From: Hyphomonadaceae bacterium UBA5336
Lineage (GTDB): Bacteria; Pseudomonadota; Alphaproteobacteria; Caulobacterales; Hyphomonadaceae
Assembly: GCA_002408125.1 (NCBI GenBank)
Contig: DHQO01000001.1
Location: forward strand, 1 to 64,000
DNA length: 64,000 nucleotides
Reading direction: 5' to 3'
A model generated the notes under the pieces. It was given only the letters and a program-made list of their open reading frames with translations. It did not search any database and had not been told where the DNA came from. Below are positions 61,463-64,000 of the stretch, in pieces (within the stretch, counting starts at the first letter, position 1; the number at the start of each line of letters is the position of its first letter). Position numbers and translations under genes: made by a program.

Positions 61463-62125
61463 CTAGTCGGCCCCCAGCAGGCTCTCGAAGACGCCGCGCC
61501 CGTCGGCGCCGCCTTCATGGCCGCCAATGGCGCGTTCCGGGTGGGGCATCATGCCGAGCACGCGGCCATTCTCGCTGAGGATACCGGCAATGTTACGCGC
61601 CGATCCGTTCGGATTGTCGACATAGCGAAAGGCCACGCGGCCCCCGCCCTCGAGCGCATCGAGCGTGGCCTTGTCGGCGAAATAGTTGCCGTCATGATGG
61701 GCGATGGGGATGGAGACCTCGCTCGTGCCAGCATAGGCGCTGGTGAAGGCGGAATTGGCGCTGTCGGGGCGCAGCGCCTGGGGCTTGCAGACAAAGTGCA
61801 GCGAGGCATTGCGCATCAGCGCGCCGGGCAGCAGGCCTGTTTCGCACAGGATCTGGAAGCCATTGCAGATGCCCAGCACATAACCGCCGCGCGTCGCATG
61901 GGCCTTCAGCGGCTCGATGATCGGGGAATTCCCGGCCATGGCACCGCAGCGCAGATAGTCGCCATAGGAGAACCCGCCCGGGACAACCACGAGATCGAGC
62001 CCGTCCGGCAGGCTCGCATCCTTGTGCCAGATCATGGCCGGGGCCTGGCCGGTCATGGTTTCGAGGGCGACGGCGGCATCACGGTCGCAATTGGAGCCGG
62101 GGAAGACGATGACAGCGCTTTTCAT
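61463..62125 (-). CDS. purQ: Phosphoribosylformylglycinamidine synthase, glutaminase subunit
   Basis: 220 residues, class I glutamine amidotransferase of de novo purine synthesis. VIVFPGSNCDRDAAVAL at the start, the catalytic Cys in GYVLGICNGFQILCE (about 86) and the His/Glu pair in GMMPHPERA (about 193-195) are present. The start is MKSAVIVF at 62125. The partner purL is outside the window. Confidence 0.94.
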   Translation of the reverse strand: MKSAVIVFPGSNCDRDAAVALETMTGQAPAMIWHKDASLPDGLDLVVVPGGFSYGDYLRCGAMAGNSPIIEPLKAHATRGGYVLGICNGFQILCETGLLPGALMRNASLHFVCKPQALRPDSANSAFTSAYAGTSEVSIPIAHHDGNYFADKATLDALEGGGRVAFRYVDNPNGSARNIAGILSENGRVLGMMPHPERAIGGHEGGADGRGVFESLLGAD

Positions 62126-62229
62126 GTGCGCGTGCTTAACCGCAGTTTCGCCCCGGTGGAAGACCTGCTTTGCGCCTGAAATTCTGTGCGCTAGACTTGG
62201 GGTGCTGAGGGCTATCACGGAGACTGCCC

Positions 62230-62541
62230 ATGACACATGTCAGATTAACCCTCGCCGGACTGATGGCGCTGCCGCTCCTTGCGGGCTGCAACACGATCGA
62301 AGGCGTTGGCATGGATATCCAGGCGGCAGGCCGCGGCGTGGCCTCAGCGGCCAATTATGTGGAACGGGAGATGTCCAATCCGCGCGACCGCCAGGTGCGC
62401 ACGGCCGATATTTCCTACCGCAACACCTCGGTCACTGTGGGCACGGCCTGCGATGCCGATGAGGAACTGGATGGAGGGGCCGCGTCAGGCCTGCCGGCAT
62501 GCCGTGCTGACGACAACCGCCCGCCGCTACGAAACTACTGA
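62230..62541 (+). CDS. Entericidin-like small lipoprotein
   Basis: 103 residues. The N-terminal signal peptide ends in LAGC, followed by NTIEGVGMDIQAAGRGVASA, the segment typical of EcnA/EcnB entericidins. The protein continues for ~60 residues with two further cysteines, longer than the ~45 residues of classical entericidins. A role in membrane stress or bacteriolysis is inferred from the family. Confidence 0.78.
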   Translation: MTHVRLTLAGLMALPLLAGCNTIEGVGMDIQAAGRGVASAANYVEREMSNPRDRQVRTADISYRNTSVTVGTACDADEELDGGAASGLPACRADDNRPPLRNY

Positions 62542-62549
62542 GGCGTAAG

Positions 62550-63131
62550 CTAGATCTCGGTTTCCGGGCGCACGATGGAATGGCCGAGCGTGGCGAGGAC
62601 ATCCTCGGCATCGAAATACTCGGTGCCGTCGAGGGGCTTTTCACCATGACCCATCATGATCTCCGCCGTGGCTTCATAGCGCACGATCTCGCGATAGTTC
62701 GACGAGGCGCGGAAGGCGAAGCCGAAGGAATTCTGCGCACCCGCAAGCCGGCTGCTTGAAAAGGCCGGATCGTTCAGGCTGCCCGGCGTGTAGAAGCGGT
62801 AATTGCAGTGAAAACCGGAATAGAAGGGCGAGCTTGAAAAGCCCGTGGGCACGGTGCGGGCATCCTCATCGGTCTCTCGCCGCACGACACGAAAATGGTC
62901 AAAGCCCTGCTGTAGCGTGAGCTCTGCGGCGCGGTAGAGCAGATAGGTCTCCACCGTCTGGCGATCCGTCAGCGCATTGCCGCCAAAACTGACCTGCCAG
63001 CGATTGCGTTCGATCTTCTGGTTTTCATATCCGTGCACATCCTCTGTTGCCGCCTGATACGGTGTGGCTGTTGCACAGGCACCAAGCAGGAGAAGAGCGG
63101 AAAGAGCAGGAAAAACGAGCGAACGCGACAT
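62550..63131 (-). CDS. CC0125/CC1285-family lipoprotein
   Basis: 193 residues. The lipobox LGAC is followed by ATATPYQAATEDVHGYENQK and RWQVSFGGNALTDRQTVETY, then LLYRAAELTLQQGFDHF, the signature of the alphaproteobacterial CC0125 family. Function unknown. The start MSRSLVF (63131) places the signal peptide at the N-terminus. Confidence 0.8.
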   Translation of the reverse strand: MSRSLVFPALSALLLLGACATATPYQAATEDVHGYENQKIERNRWQVSFGGNALTDRQTVETYLLYRAAELTLQQGFDHFRVVRRETDEDARTVPTGFSSSPFYSGFHCNYRFYTPGSLNDPAFSSSRLAGAQNSFGFAFRASSNYREIVRYEATAEIMMGHGEKPLDGTEYFDAEDVLATLGHSIVRPETEI

Positions 63132-63237
63132 ACAAACACCGTGCACAGAAACCGTGACCAGATTTTTAACTTAGGTCACAATTTTGCCCCAATGCCACCC
63201 CTGGCACTGATCTTTTTAGCGCTAACAGTGATAAAGT

Positions 63238-64000
63238 TTATCGCATGCCATAACGTACGGCATGGTCGGCTGAATCCCAGTCATTGGAATTGCTTTCCGG
63301 CGCCACGCGGAAGTTCACCGCAGTGAGTGTCTTGTTGCGACAGTCATTGCCGGAAAACCGGAAACGAACGGTAAAATTTCCGTTGCCGACAAGCGTGCCC
63401 GGCTGGCTTGGGGCCGACCAGTGACAGGTGCCCGGCCCGGAATAGCGCGGCTGGACCTGGACATCCATGCGCCGGCCTGCCGGCACCGAATAGGTGAAGC
63501 TGACGGCAAAATCCTGATTGGTCAGCGAGATGGTGTCCCCGTTCGGCCAGACGCGGGTGACCTCGATATAGACCCCGTTCGGCCGATAGCTGGCTCCGGA
63601 CGTGGTCGAGGCGGCCGCGGTAACTTCCAGCGGGATGCAGGTCACATTGTTGGCCGTCGTGGACTCCTCGACCTCCCCGCCAGGATCGGCAACTGCGCAA
63701 AGATTGAACCGCCCGGCCGGCCAGCCTTCCGGCACGGTCACTGTCTCGATCCAGCTCTGTGTGCCACGATTGGCCGGCACGGCCTGGGTATTGCTGGCGC
63801 GCCCGCCGCGCAGGAGGGCATCTTCGCTCCAGGTATCGGAATAGGTGGCAAACCGGACCGGCGCTGTGGCATCACGCGAGAGTACATAATCGACCATATA
63901 GCCGCCCCGGCCCGAGCCGGGTGCATCCGTGCCGCCGAGATTGATGAGGTCGGTGCTCACACGCACGGTTCCGCCCTGGGCAACACTTGTCGCGCCAAGT
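63238..64000 (-). CDS. CARDB-domain protein, C-terminal part (cut by window edge)
   Basis: The open frame runs to the window end without a start I trust, so only about 254 C-terminal residues are visible. The sequence VRVSTDLINLGGTDAPGSGR, then YMVDYVLSRD, and the segment NLCAVADPGGEVEESTTANN are characteristic of CARDB repeats (cell-adhesion-related, APHP). The C-terminal region VQPRYSGPGTCHWSAPSQPG is a beta-sandwich with paired cysteines. It is likely an exported or surface protein. Confidence 0.8.
   Translation of the reverse strand, partial: LGATSVAQGGTVRVSTDLINLGGTDAPGSGRGGYMVDYVLSRDATAPVRFATYSDTWSEDALLRGGRASNTQAVPANRGTQSWIETVTVPEGWPAGRFNLCAVADPGGEVEESTTANNVTCIPLEVTAAASTTSGASYRPNGVYIEVTRVWPNGDTISLTNQDFAVSFTYSVPAGRRMDVQVQPRYSGPGTCHWSAPSQPGTLVGNGNFTVRFRFSGNDCRNKTLTAVNFRVAPESNSNDWDSADHAVRYGMR

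Noticed and set aside
1..64000. tRNA or rRNA genes, including a tRNA as casposon target
   Set aside because: No cloverleaf or rRNA signature was recognised, and the element ends lie in a palindromic repeat rather than a tRNA.

Overview
The window is a GC-rich bacterial chromosome segment, most likely from an alphaproteobacterium of the Hyphomonadaceae/Maricaulis group. The evidence is the housekeeping gene set and order (trpF-trpB-trpA-accD-folC, hrcA-grpE, rph-rdgB-hemW, rplY-pth-ychF), a CC0125/CC1285-type lipoprotein, a BolA next to a J-domain protein, and dispersed GC-rich intergenic palindromes. No rRNA or tRNA gene was recognised. Almost all flanking genes are ordinary core metabolism.

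The exception is about 5.54-18.84 kb, which looks like one transposable unit placed inside a host intergenic palindrome. A 16-bp direct repeat (CCCCGCTTTCGCGGGG) lies at 5538-5553 and 18826-18841. Immediately inside it are inverted termini GGGTATAGTtATtTCC / GGGTATAGTgATaTCC (14 of 16 identical). The outer flanks are the two complementary halves of one host palindrome (CTGGAT + target + ATGGGC). Between the termini, from left to right, are a stand-alone Cas1 (casposase-like) with a partner gene, a divergent operon HTH protein - HNH nuclease - family B DNA polymerase, an XRE regulator, a secreted coiled-coil protein, an 18-repeat CRISPR array, cas2, cas1, a full-length type II-C cas9, and a tracrRNA gene with a recognisable anti-repeat. 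Solo Cas1 + PolB + HNH + HTH between inverted repeats with a ~14-16 bp target duplication is the casposon signature. The unusual point is that the same element appears to carry a complete type II-C CRISPR-Cas9 locus.

Left flank (0.2-5.4 kb): acyl-CoA synthetase, a membrane-anchored unknown, a DsbA-fold isomerase, an HSL-type esterase, bolA and a J-domain protein. Right flank to 34 kb: DUF1232, two SDRs, a peptidoglycan-binding protein, bioB, a HAD hydrolase, a lipoprotein, a pterin dehydratase, a VOC protein, an MFS exporter, YggT/DUF167/folD, and a four-gene branched-chain 2-oxoacid dehydrogenase operon (E1a, E1b, E2, E3).

From 34 to 45 kb: glyoxalase, an AraC-Ada type methyltransferase, then the folC-accD-trpA...trpB...trpF cluster (with small accessory genes inserted) and grpE-hrcA, all on the minus strand. 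From 45 to 54 kb: a TadE-TadE-TadG trio, a PadR regulator, rph, an HTH + DUF2975 pair, rdgB-hemW, LolA and a DCC protein. From 54 to 64 kb: rplY, pth, a membrane-anchored TIR-domain protein, ychF, a thioesterase, an epimerase, a DMT transporter, small lipoproteins, purQ, an entericidin-like peptide and the end of a CARDB-domain protein cut by the window edge.
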